A stretch of 64,000 nucleotides of DNA from Symbiodinium sp. CCMP2592 (taxonomy: Eukaryota > Sar > Dinophyceae > Suessiales > Symbiodiniaceae), in NCBI GenBank assembly GCA_905221615.1, contig CAJNDT010003290.1, positions 310,001 to 374,000 of the forward strand. The letters are read 5' to 3'. This document shows, piece after piece, positions 22,345 to 32,700 of the stretch. The number at the start of each line of letters is the position of its first letter. The stretch's first letter is position 1. The notes under the pieces were generated by a model. That model searched no databases, had not been told where the DNA came from, and saw nothing but the letters and a program-made list of their open reading frames with translations. The position numbers and the translations under genes are program-made.

Positions 22345-22622
22345 CCGGAAGCATGGCCGCACATTCACACATATACTATTATGCCCACTGTCACAGTTGC
22401 GGAGTTTGGACTCATGATAAAAACAGCATATTGTTTATGCTAGGTATAGCACTGAAGTACACTGTTGAAGTCACTCCTTTTGAACCCTTTCATGCACATT
22501 GGTCAGAGAGATCATCTGTACAAGATCAGGTCTGGTGATGTTCTTCTATCGAATTATGCAGCCCTTCACTGTGCTCTTGTTAGAGCTTTGTGAGTCACTG
22601 TTGTGAAACTCTGAGAATTTTC

Positions 22623-25600
22623 TTATCTCAGATTCGGATCCAGGTTTGGATCATAGGCTCGAGCATAGACGTTCGGATGTGGTTCATCCGGGTCTGAGTG
22701 ATCTTCTTCGGAACTTGAAAAGATTCCGAGTAATCTGTTCTCAGCCCTGGTGAAGGCGGCGTCTGCAGTTTCATATCCATGGTTGGATGTAGTCGCCTTT
22801 GGCTCGGCCTTTGGTGCAGCTTGTGAGCTGATTGGAGTTGCCTCGGCTTTAGCCGGTTGTGGCTGCTTAGCCTTTGCCCGTTCGGCCCTTCTTCTTTCAA
22901 GCTGTCCGTCTGAGGACGCCCATGATCTTTCACTTTCATCTCCTGAGGGAGATAAGGCGTGGGCATGAAGGCTGTTCCAGTACTGTGCTGCAGAAGGAGT
23001 TAGGACTTCTTCATGGTCAGATTCTGACTGGTCTTCCTCAGAGCTTTGGTCGTCAAAAAGTGTCTCAAGGACATTTTTGAGGTTTTTATGTCTTCGCTCT
23101 ATCTCTAGTGAGGAATGGACCAATTGATTGAAGACTGTTTTTGAGTCCTTCAGTGCTGTTAGAAGGATTTCCACTCTGGATAGAGTATCTTGGATGGTGT
23201 CAAGATGATCCTTTCTTTCCTCCTTGTCTCTCTGGATAGAGTTTCGCAATGATTGTGCGATTCTGAGGAGGTCGAGATATTTCTCAATAGGCATAGTTAC
23301 CGTATGATTGTCATGTATGACAGTTGTTTCGTCGCTGCTCAAGTTCCTGAATAGGACTTCCACGACTGGTAGAAACTCCGTGCTCCACGGTTCCTCTTCA
23401 TCATATGTTTCTACGTGCTGTTGCACGCGTTGTGTAAACTGCTCGGCTGCTTCTACCGTTGCATCGATAGAGCTGACGTGTCTTACTGCCATGTTTCGGC
23501 ACATAGTGTTAATGGCCTGGCCTTGATTGGCTTCGCCAAGTGCAGCGTCTGCATGGTTGCAGAGTCCACTGTTATGGGCTTCTCTAGCTGCTTTTCGTTG
23601 AATGCGCCGATTTTGACCTCCTCTTCTGGTAGGACCTTTTGGTCTCGGAGGATCTGAAGGTACTGTTCCTTTCGCCTTTGGCGGAGGAGACTTAGGTGGA
23701 GGTGACATGTTTGCCTTGTTAGGCACTGGTGGCATTGCCTTGGGCACTGACGACGATGAGGCACTTGCGAGTGCAGATGTACCTCTGGCTCTTGCCGAGG
23801 ATCCCTTAGGGATTGATGTATAGGTAATCTGCATGGCTTCTTCGGCCATTTGTGAATGCAATGCATCACTGAATAATTGCCTCATATGAGGAGTAGTACT
23901 TGCATCGTCATAGGTTTGAAACCGTTCAATGTCCCTTTCGGTGCCACGTGATCGTGTATCACCTCTTTGAAAAGGATCGTTCCTGCGAATCTCCGCAACT
24001 TGTACTGCCTGGAGGCAGGTTTTACACAGCACCTTCCTTGAAACATCTTTTGCTTGCTTGAGCTGGTAACAGCTGTCTGAAAGATGGTAGACTTCGCTTC
24101 GGGAAGTGTGCCACACAGGTCGCAAATCCGTTGTTTCTCCAGAATTGACCCTGTTGGGTCCTAAAGGTTCACGCGTCTGTGGTTCATCCTCGGGTTCGAG
24201 AAACGGTGGTGGTCGTTTCGCTGCTGCTTTTGCATTTGATTGTTGGCGGTCCATACATCTGATGGGAGCCCTGGTGAACTGCTTCCACATCCAGTGTAGG
24301 CCCATTAGCAGCAGAAACACATTCCACGCGATGCTGAAGACGGAGAAGTCTTGCTCACTGGTTAGTGAGTTGGGAAGTGAAGGTTCATCAGTCTTGATAG
24401 ACTCTGCGTTCGCTCCACCGTGGTTACGGTGTCCGAACCAGCCCGACAACCCCGCTGCTGTGGCAGCTGTTCTGAGTGCCTTGCCGCTCGGAGCAGACGG
24501 TGGGCGTGATGCCTTCCTTCTTCTCCTCCGGCTGGAGGATTCGTCCTCTTGTTCCTCTTCATCTCTCTGAGCAGACATCAAGTTTGATGTTTCTCTTTCG
24601 TGTTCTTCGATGTCACTTTTTGTTGGTGACGGTTCTTCTTCTAGTCCATCCAGCTCTTCCAAAGACATGTTGAGCTTGTCAACAATATTGGTTCTTTGAG
24701 GTCTGGATCTCGATCTTGGTAGATCTTGTTGTGAAGAGGACGATGATGCCTGGCTCCTTCTTGGAGGAGAGCCTTCAGGCTCGCTGGGACGTTCAGGCCG
24801 TGGCCTTTCCCAGAATCTTCCATATCTGTGATAGCTACCTTGTGGTTGCTGTCTGTCGTACCAGCTGTTGCCGGATGAATACACAAATGAGTCTTTGTAA
24901 TCCCAGTATTCAGCATTACGCTGCTTGTAAGCCTGTCGCTTGTTAGCGATCTTCTGAACCTGGGCATCTGACCGGTTGTGTTTCCCTTTTGTAAGGATTG
25001 GTTGTATCGTGAAGCCCAAAGGGCTGTGCCAATCTTTGTCAGAGGGACTCAACCACAGGTCAAGGTTAGAAAAAGTTGAATAGTACTGCTTGACTGAGAC
25101 AAACAGACGGATATCGATATCCCTGTTTCTGTTCATGTCCTGCCACATATCTGAGACTCGTTCCCAGTATGTTCTTTCGGCGGCAGGTGTAGCATCTCTT
25201 GGACTAGGTGACGCCGTGTGCGGCGTTTTGCTCCAGTCAAGGATATAACTGTTGATACAGTCGAGGTCAGCAACTTTCTTCGCCGGGTCCGGCGGTAGAC
25301 GATCTGCACGTGCCAGTCTGTGCTGGTCAGAGTTGTTCAAGCAAAGGTGTCGCACTTGTGAGTGCCTTCCTGCTATTCTGTTGAATGCTGCAAGTTTCTT
25401 CTCCAGGTATAGAGAAAACAAACCGTTTCGCGGGTGAACGTCTCCACCTTTTAAGGTGAGCCTCGACGCAATATTATTGAGATCCCCCGCAATTACATCC
25501 GGTTTGAAAGGGAGAACCTCGTTGAGGAACGCGTTCACCAGTTCGCGCCTCTGTTCTTCCTTATGAGTCATGTATGAGTTGAAATGGACGATCGCGATGG

Positions 25601-28600
25601 TGATGACCTTGTAAGGCCCTTTTGTACACCACATCTCGTCAAGATCGTTTGATGCTTCTTGTGAGAAGATCTCTGCGTATGACTCAAAGTCTTCCTCTGG
25701 TGGCTCATCACCCTCGACATGGCCGTTCCATTCACAGAGAACCGGCGCAGGGTCGAGGTCCGACATTGTCAGACACGCCTCTGGTGAGAGGTAAGAGCCA
25801 TCAGTGGGTCCATCCTTGTCAGGATTTTTACCCTTGAGAGGGTCATATCCGATAATCTTCATGTACTCATCTCTCGTCATCCTCTGGCCGGAATATGGGT
25901 GGACCCATTCTTTTGCCTCCTTGATGGTACTGTGGTACCCAAAGGTGAGGCGGCATACCGCACCGTGGCATGCCCACAGTCGCTTCTTGGGACCACCAGC
26001 CTTAGGCTTCATTGTTCGGTGACGGTAAAAGTGGTGGACGAGAGAGATGTCTGTTGTTGGGTCACCCTTGACTCCAATATACATTGAGGGTGCCTCAGGC
26101 TCCTTGGGAGGAGAATGGATTAGCATCCCTCTGTATTCATGTTGTCGCATGGTTGCGATCGAATACTTTGACGCAAGTGCTCCTGCCTCGAGTACGAGGG
26201 TAATATGTGCTGAATTGTTGAAGCACATGTCAATAAGAGGGTGGTAATCGAATCCCTTCTCAGGTTTGAGTTTCTTTTTGGGATTCCCTGCTGGCACCGG
26301 CGCTCGATCCATATTTCCCCAGTTGCATACCACTAGGCTTAGTGATACGCTGTCTGGGTTTGAGCCCTCTATGTATTCTCTCTTTTCGTTAACACCGGCC
26401 ATCCTATTACGAACTATCTCGTAATGTGCGTCGAGCACCAGTTTGTCTTCGTAGCCAGTAAGAGAGAGAAAAGAAGCCGGGTGGCTTGTTCTGGAGTCCT
26501 TGATATTGATGTGACTCTTGTTAATGCTCTTGTATTCCTCCAGGGTTGGAGCCTCTGTGGAGCTGGTGTAAGTATTAGGAGGATTATTCCTAATATCATC
26601 AAAGCTACATGGATCAACGCCTGGATGGGCTCTCATGAACGAATTCCTTGCGATGTCGCAATACATGTTGATTTTCTGGATTGCCAAATCTACGTCCTCA
26701 GGTGTGAGGATGGCCTCGTATAAAAACTGACGCTCTTCTGAGGTCATTCCTGCTGACACTTTAGAGGTCTCGAGGCAATCGATTGGCAAGACGCACTCGC
26801 ACATCTGTTGTTTACCCTGTGGGGTAAGTCGACAGTCTGCACATACAATCGTACCACAGGAATAGCAAAAATAGCCTGTAGGCTGGTTGCAAAGATCGCA
26901 GAGAGGATTATCTGGTCGTGTCATCAGCCGTATCCTTTGGTTAAGACTCATGGCTGTCCTGCGTACTCCTACAAATCTCTCCTTGGTAGGAGGTGCAGAG
27001 GAGGAAGATGCCGAATCTCTGGGTCTGTCCCACTCCTCTTCGTCAGGAGCCTCAGAATCCTTGATCATGAGTGGACTTCGGATTTTTCGATTCCATCGAC
27101 TAACCCAGATTCTCTCTTTCATTTCCTGTTGCATAGCCGGGTTAGACGATGACTTCGAGATTCGGTGCTTGCGATTTTCTCGAAGTCGAGCGCTGATGCG
27201 CTCATGTTCTCTTACGAGATCTTCCTCATCAGCAGGTTCCTCGTATTCGAGGTTGAGCTTGCTTCTGTTGACTCGATAATAACTTTCTGTTTCAGGATCG
27301 AAGAGAACTAGGAATTTCTCCTTCTCCTTTTTAGGAGATTTTGGTTTCTGTGGCTCTTCGTCTGAACTCTGAACATATTCTGCTTCAGGCTTTGGTTGGT
27401 CAAGTTTGACCTTCTTAAGTTTCTCTGTGATCTCTTCCGTGGGAGATTCTTTCTTCTCCTCCGACGCTGCAGGTGCAGAGTTCGTCTTGTGAGACGGATT
27501 AACATCAACTCGGAGTTCTGAAGATGACGAAGATTTTGAGCTCTTTTCGCTTGATGCCGATTCATCGTCTGATTCTTCGTCACGATCCTGGTTAGGATCC
27601 GGTTCCTCAGGTTCCGTCTCTGTTCCAGAAGATTCTTCCTTGGGAGGAACTACGTTGGCGGAAGTATCCTGAACAGGTTCTGGAGGTTTGTGACCTGTCG
27701 TTATCTTAAGAACTTCGGTGGCGCTTCTGGTGCCGTCGGAGTTCCAGAGCTGTCCCATAAGACTGTCCGGATCCTTGTCAGCCTCGGCCTGCCGGGCGAG
27801 CTTGGATCTCGGATGGATCTCCTTTGCCGTAGTCTCCGTTTTCGGAGGTACCTCACCTGCAGAAGCGGTTTGCTCCAGGTTTGGAGCTGTGTCAGCCTCT
27901 GTCTTTGGCAGAGAAAAAGACTTCTTGTGAGAAGATCTAGCCTTGGGAGGCTCTGGTGGCAGATTTCGCCTTGCCACTTTTCGAAGTGCCGATTCGATTT
28001 CTCGGCCGTAATTTGCGCACCATTTCTTCGACTCGTAAGTCGCTGACGGCATCTGTTCGGAGCAATGGTCTGCCCACCATGGTCCGATGCTCTTGAGCTC
28101 ATCGTATTGCGATGATACCCAGAGTGTTTCAGAGGGTGCGAATACGGCGCTAAGAGTACGGGCATGCACTACATCTGGTGTAGCAAACATCCCTACTTGC
28201 GACTGCCACAGGTTTGTGACTTCGTTCACTACGTTATTTGCATCGAATACCAGAAGCAGTGCCTTGTTGGCACGCAACATGGTCGGATTGGGATTCGCCA
28301 GGTTTAGCGTTGAGAACTGAACAGTGTCCCTGTTGGAACGACTGTTTTCATTCACAAGAGCTTGGAAATCTGGTGCTGTAACCACCTGCGCTAGGAGGTT
28401 TGATGGTACCAGACCGTGCCTCAGGATTGAGGATAATGCCTGTAGGTCCGTGGCATGCATGATGTAACAAGGGTTGTTCTGTCGAACAAAATCCTCCATG
28501 CCGACGGGCCTTGGCGCGTTAGTGGAGAGACGCTGTGCATGGGACTGCACAGGATTGCTCCCCGTTGCCATGAAGTCTGAGATGGTCATGTGTGACCTTG

Positions 28601-29762
28601 GTCTCTCTTCTTCAGGATCTGGTTCTTCAGCTCTTGGTAGAGTTCGTCGTGAACCGTGTCCTCCCACTGCCGAAAGGAAAATTTTGCTCATGGTCAACAC
28701 ATTTGCATCCGGTGGGATGTTAACGGCGGCATCTGTGGTTTCGGCCTTGCCATCTTTGTTATAAACCATGGTGACCACAAACCTAGACTTAGTGTTGAGG
28801 AGGACACCAAGCGCGATCTCTTGTGGTGTATACTGTGCGAGCTCTGCATCGGCCAACTTGAACATGTCCAGAAGATAATTGTGTTGGCCAGCAAAGAGAT
28901 CTGGGCGCTGGTTCTGAAGGTGTCTTGTTGAGTGTGCCAACCACCTTCCGACTCTGTTGGTCTTGGAAAGAATGTGGAAGCACATCTCTGGTGAGAGACC
29001 TGTTACATCTGCCAGTTTTGGCACTGAGGAGGAATAGTCATATTCTCCGGATCCATCAAGGCTCACACATTGTTCTACCTCCGGTGGGAGGCCTGTCTGA
29101 AGGTGATGTGCAAGCATCGTACAGAACTGGCGTGGATCACGAGCGTGATTACCGACGTTGTTATCCCAGTATACAAGGGGACTGTTGTCCCATGGTCCTT
29201 GAAGGACTCCTTCGTAGAGCCTGACTCCATGTCTGGAGTTTAGAGTGAGCCTTGCTCCACTCGCATGGCCATATCGTGAGATCAATTGAGCAAGATCTCT
29301 TGGATGCGGATTGAACACCTGTTGGTGATCCATGATGATGAATTGAGGCTCATGATTTTTCTCACGTTTGTGAATTCGGTGTCCACCGTGTTCGGTGTTT
29401 CGACGTGATGCTTCCCGACGAGACTCGGGGTACGAGCTATCCATGTGTGGATGTCGCTCATGGTACGCCTGCACTGCCCTGGGTAGGGCGTGTCCATCAC
29501 GGCTACGGAAGTTTGATCGTGTGCTCATTACGGCACAATGACCAAACAGGATCAGGAACGCTTGGTTAGCCCGAAAGGCTGATTGCTGTGAGGCTCGAGG
29601 CTGAAAGCGGCTGCGGATGATACAGAACATATAATTCTCATGAACATGTCCGATCTTAATGAAAACGCAGCTCGCAGACACAAATTTTCTTTTAGACGGA
29701 AAACAGTCTAAATAGAAAATCCAGCACATGGTTGTGCTACCAGCAAACGAGACTACCACCAT
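22623..29762 (-). CDS. Giant extra ORF: Tpt1-like, zinc, EEP nuclease, TM
   Basis: A 2379-codon frame downstream of RT, where ordinary copia elements have nothing. ATG at 29762 overlaps the RT stop by 10 bases; a second good start is Met79 at 29528. Approximate domains follow. 436-560: HATDLQALSSILRHGL and ALLLVFDANN, resembling the RNA 2'-phosphotransferase (Tpt1/KptA) ADP-ribosyltransferase fold. 640-880: acidic, Ser-rich and disordered. 954-990: a cysteine cluster of CxxC pairs (CDLCNQPTGYFCYSC). 1144-1575: EEP-type nuclease with NWGN, LVLEAG, VHFNSYM, the catalytic-type GDLNN at 1424 and a terminal DWHSPL in place of SDH-P. 1808-1826: hydrophobic helix (SIAWNVFLLLMGLHWMW). About 1890-1912: a His-Cys...CxxC motif. 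2170-2234: coiled coil. EEP proteins cut DNA or RNA phosphodiesters; Tpt1 acts on RNA 2'-phosphates. A role in RNA processing, host-defence evasion or integration is inference only. Confidence 0.7.
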   Translation of the reverse strand: MVVVSFAGSTTMCWIFYLDCFPSKRKFVSASCVFIKIGHVHENYMFCIIRSRFQPRASQQSAFRANQAFLILFGHCAVMSTRSNFRSRDGHALPRAVQAYHERHPHMDSSYPESRREASRRNTEHGGHRIHKREKNHEPQFIIMDHQQVFNPHPRDLAQLISRYGHASGARLTLNSRHGVRLYEGVLQGPWDNSPLVYWDNNVGNHARDPRQFCTMLAHHLQTGLPPEVEQCVSLDGSGEYDYSSSVPKLADVTGLSPEMCFHILSKTNRVGRWLAHSTRHLQNQRPDLFAGQHNYLLDMFKLADAELAQYTPQEIALGVLLNTKSRFVVTMVYNKDGKAETTDAAVNIPPDANVLTMSKIFLSAVGGHGSRRTLPRAEEPDPEEERPRSHMTISDFMATGSNPVQSHAQRLSTNAPRPVGMEDFVRQNNPCYIMHATDLQALSSILRHGLVPSNLLAQVVTAPDFQALVNENSRSNRDTVQFSTLNLANPNPTMLRANKALLLVFDANNVVNEVTNLWQSQVGMFATPDVVHARTLSAVFAPSETLWVSSQYDELKSIGPWWADHCSEQMPSATYESKKWCANYGREIESALRKVARRNLPPEPPKARSSHKKSFSLPKTEADTAPNLEQTASAGEVPPKTETTAKEIHPRSKLARQAEADKDPDSLMGQLWNSDGTRSATEVLKITTGHKPPEPVQDTSANVVPPKEESSGTETEPEEPDPNQDRDEESDDESASSEKSSKSSSSSELRVDVNPSHKTNSAPAASEEKKESPTEEITEKLKKVKLDQPKPEAEYVQSSDEEPQKPKSPKKEKEKFLVLFDPETESYYRVNRSKLNLEYEEPADEEDLVREHERISARLRENRKHRISKSSSNPAMQQEMKERIWVSRWNRKIRSPLMIKDSEAPDEEEWDRPRDSASSSSAPPTKERFVGVRRTAMSLNQRIRLMTRPDNPLCDLCNQPTGYFCYSCGTIVCADCRLTPQGKQQMCECVLPIDCLETSKVSAGMTSEERQFLYEAILTPEDVDLAIQKINMYCDIARNSFMRAHPGVDPCSFDDIRNNPPNTYTSSTEAPTLEEYKSINKSHINIKDSRTSHPASFLSLTGYEDKLVLDAHYEIVRNRMAGVNEKREYIEGSNPDSVSLSLVVCNWGNMDRAPVPAGNPKKKLKPEKGFDYHPLIDMCFNNSAHITLVLEAGALASKYSIATMRQHEYRGMLIHSPPKEPEAPSMYIGVKGDPTTDISLVHHFYRHRTMKPKAGGPKKRLWACHGAVCRLTFGYHSTIKEAKEWVHPYSGQRMTRDEYMKIIGYDPLKGKNPDKDGPTDGSYLSPEACLTMSDLDPAPVLCEWNGHVEGDEPPEEDFESYAEIFSQEASNDLDEMWCTKGPYKVITIAIVHFNSYMTHKEEQRRELVNAFLNEVLPFKPDVIAGDLNNIASRLTLKGGDVHPRNGLFSLYLEKKLAAFNRIAGRHSQVRHLCLNNSDQHRLARADRLPPDPAKKVADLDCINSYILDWSKTPHTASPSPRDATPAAERTYWERVSDMWQDMNRNRDIDIRLFVSVKQYYSTFSNLDLWLSPSDKDWHSPLGFTIQPILTKGKHNRSDAQVQKIANKRQAYKQRNAEYWDYKDSFVYSSGNSWYDRQQPQGSYHRYGRFWERPRPERPSEPEGSPPRRSQASSSSSQQDLPRSRSRPQRTNIVDKLNMSLEELDGLEEEPSPTKSDIEEHERETSNLMSAQRDEEEQEDESSSRRRRRKASRPPSAPSGKALRTAATAAGLSGWFGHRNHGGANAESIKTDEPSLPNSLTSEQDFSVFSIAWNVFLLLMGLHWMWKQFTRAPIRCMDRQQSNAKAAAKRPPPFLEPEDEPQTREPLGPNRVNSGETTDLRPVWHTSRSEVYHLSDSCYQLKQAKDVSRKVLCKTCLQAVQVAEIRRNDPFQRGDTRSRGTERDIERFQTYDDASTTPHMRQLFSDALHSQMAEEAMQITYTSIPKGSSARARGTSALASASSSSVPKAMPPVPNKANMSPPPKSPPPKAKGTVPSDPPRPKGPTRRGGQNRRIQRKAAREAHNSGLCNHADAALGEANQGQAINTMCRNMAVRHVSSIDATVEAAEQFTQRVQQHVETYDEEEPWSTEFLPVVEVLFRNLSSDETTVIHDNHTVTMPIEKYLDLLRIAQSLRNSIQRDKEERKDHLDTIQDTLSRVEILLTALKDSKTVFNQLVHSSLEIERRHKNLKNVLETLFDDQSSEEDQSESDHEEVLTPSAAQYWNSLHAHALSPSGDESERSWASSDGQLERRRAERAKAKQPQPAKAEATPISSQAAPKAEPKATTSNHGYETADAAFTRAENRLLGIFSSSEEDHSDPDEPHPNVYARAYDPNLDPNLR
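29675..29694 (-). other. Internal copy of the polypurine-tract motif
   Basis: Twenty bases match the 3'-LTR-adjacent motif at 22325-22344 at 19 of 20 positions (TAAAAGAAAATTTGTGTCTG on the coding strand), with similar CCGGA/GACGGA context beyond. It lies about 60 bases after the RT stop, within the first codons of the giant ORF. It is either a central polypurine tract or the fossil of an older 3' end from before the extra ORF was added. Confidence 0.6.
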
Positions 29763-32700
29763 ATTCCTTGGCAGTAAAATAATCGGTAAATCTCTGTTGA
29801 GATATCAATTCCAAGGAAGGCTACCGCTGTGGCGGCATTCTTGAGATTGTCTATGATCCACCGAACAGTGAAAGCTTTATGTTGAAGAAGTTCACGGAAG
29901 GGTGGATGAATGTCTGTTTCTGGTAAATTCCCTGTTTCCAGAGCCTTGATAAGCTCATCAGGTTGCGCCGAGTGCTTTGTTAATGCATCAGCTAGGCAGT
30001 ACTTCGAGCTTACATGAGCTAGGTCATCTAAAGATCCAGAGTTGGATTCCTTACGAAGCATCTGAATGAGGTGGTGAGTTTCCTTCTGCTCTGGAAGGTG
30101 TGTCGTGCCTGCTGTTGTCACAAGATTGTTCGCATCTGTTCTGATATGTATGGGTACGGTCTCTGATGAGAGATCTGCCCAGAGTCCCTTGAGGAACAGG
30201 CAAGTACCAAAGCAACGCATCAGTGCGTTAAGCTCTGCCACTGTTGTGGACATTGTGGTTGTCGTAATCTTGTGAGACTCATAATCCACCAGGCTACCTC
30301 TCGAGGATGTTTCCTTACTAGAGGATTCAGAGAAATCGTTCTTCTTGGAAGAAGCAGCTGCTGCTGATTGTTTCATTCCCTTTAGCTTTGGATTTCGATC
30401 TTCAGCAAGGAAAATAACATGTGCTCTCTGAGATGATTTGTGATCATTGTTCCTGTAGGAAGCATCAGGGTAACCGAGGATTCTGAGATTTCCTTTCAGC
30501 GGCCAAAAACGCAGTTCTACTTCAGTAGACTTCAAAATCCTAACCAGCTTGTTCAATTCTCGAATATCACCGATAGTAGGCTTGGCAGCCTTACTCGCAC
30601 ACCGACTGAAGCGATAACAGATGTGAGCTTGAGTCCGGCTTTGTAGCCAGTTGATCTGTCCTAAAACACTTCTGTAAGCAGTGTGCTGCTGTGGTGTGCA
30701 TTGTTGCTCATTGTTGAGCTTCTTATCAAAAACAATTTCCTCTAGAGCTTCAACAGCTAGGTTCTGATTTACTGAGATATGTGCTGGCACTGATGCTGTA
30801 GCATCCTTCCAGACTAATCTCTGTCCTACAAACATAATATCGTTCGTGTCTTCAGAACCGACTGCAAACTCCTTTTTGATCGATTCAATCACGGCCTTAC
30901 GAAAGGTGTCATCACCGGCCATGCACAGGTCATCTACATGTAAACAGACTACTCCATGTACCTGTCTACCCTTGGCATTGTTGCCTGCTATGGGATCTAG
31001 GAGATAGTCAATCGCTGATTCCATGGTCTTTGGCTGAGACTTCTTGAGCTCAGCATCTGCTGTTTCAGACTTCTTACCATACAGAACATATGTACAGCGA
31101 TCCGCACGGGTTGGCACCAGGCCGTAAGACAGGAGTGCCTTATCAACGATGTTCCACCATCTTCGCGGTGCATCGTTAAGTCCATAAGCGGGTTTCTTCA
31201 TCCTCGCTGCAATGTAGGGAGGATAACCTGCTTCAGGAGGAATCTGACAGATTATGTCTCTCGACTCATCATAGTCTTCACCCTGCAGGAAAGCAGTCTT
31301 TAGGTCGATGTGTGTCAGATTCCACAGCTTGTTAGCTGCTAGTTGAATCGCTAAGCGGAAACCTGGGCGACTCGCAGCAGGACTATCAGTTTGCTGTATG
31401 TCCTTTTGTCGATCCTGGAAACCTCTTAGGACCCATCGGGCCTTGCACTTAAGGAAGTTTCCGTCCTTATCTCTTTTTAGAGTCAGGACCCATCGACCAG
31501 TGACATAATTTCGGATGTTTCCGAGTTTCCGTGTATCGACGAGCTCAAAGACATCATTGTCTAGCCAGCTCTGATATTCTGCTGCTTTCGCTTCATCAAA
31601 CTGTTTCTTCATCTCACGCTTTTCCTTGGCGGTTGCCTCCTTCCGTTGTGCCTTCTGGGTCAAATTTGCTGAGTTCCTGGGGGAACTTAGGGATAAGGCC
31701 TTGTCCTCTTCCGTGAGAAGATCATACTCTTCACGGATGTCAGATCGGAACCTTTTGGTGGGTTTATACCGTGTTCGGTCTGACCTCACTCTTGATGTTA
31801 CCTCTCTAATGTCTACGGGTCCGCCATGCATGTACCGAGGCATGGAGAAAGAACCTGTGTTACTGCACAGTTTCTGTTCTTCTGTGAGAAGGATCCAGTC
31901 CTTCTCATCTACGACCAGGTCACCTTCCTCATCAGAGTAATACCTTGTGTCGTCTGACTCGGCATCGCTCTCCGGTTCTGGTGAACCAGAGGTGTGAGGA
32001 GGAGCGGACGGTTGTCCGGGGTCGTCCGGGACCAGTTCTTCTTCAGAATCTTCTTCATCTTGTTGTAACGGAAGAATGGGTCCCTGTGGATGTGCCTTCG
32101 GTTTAGGTTTTGGTGTCGGCACCTGTGAAGGTGATTTCTGTTTGTGCGGCGAAACTTTCCTTTCCGATGAAGACCTTGGCGACACATCACCCCCCAGACG
32201 CCGAGGAGACGGAACGCGAGGAGGCGGATGCACGCGAGGCTTAGCCCGAGCAGGAGCCACGGGCTCATCGGAGGAAACGGCCGGTAGTCGCGGTGGAGGT
32301 ATGGGAGGAGGAGGACGCGACGGCGGCGTGCCGGGAGGCATCGGCTGATCTGGTTCCGGCATAGAGACATCGTCAGATGTGATCCGTGAGCGATTAGTGC
32401 TCATGGGTTCTGACGGGTCTGACGGCGAAACCTCTTCGTCCGACATGATAACATCCGGCGGTGTTCGCACGGACGGTGAAGTCTTGCCGCCTGTCATCTG
32501 GAAGAGCACCCCCGAGAAGGTTGATGGGTGTACTTTATTCCAGGAAACCTGGTGCGGCAAGCAACACGTCATAGTCGAATTGGGCTTCTTCTTGTTCCAG
32601 AAGACAAGAACGCCATCAGTTACACTGGTGAGTGCTTTGACTGTTCCAAATGTACCTCTGTATAGAGTACACTGTTCGAAACCAGACCCTGGTAAGAGTC

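Noticed and set aside
24285-24340. The giant ORF as a retrovirus-type envelope protein because of its position, membrane helix and coiled coil
   Set aside because: No signal peptide, cleavage site or fusion-peptide arrangement was seen, and most of the ORF is enzyme-like or disordered.
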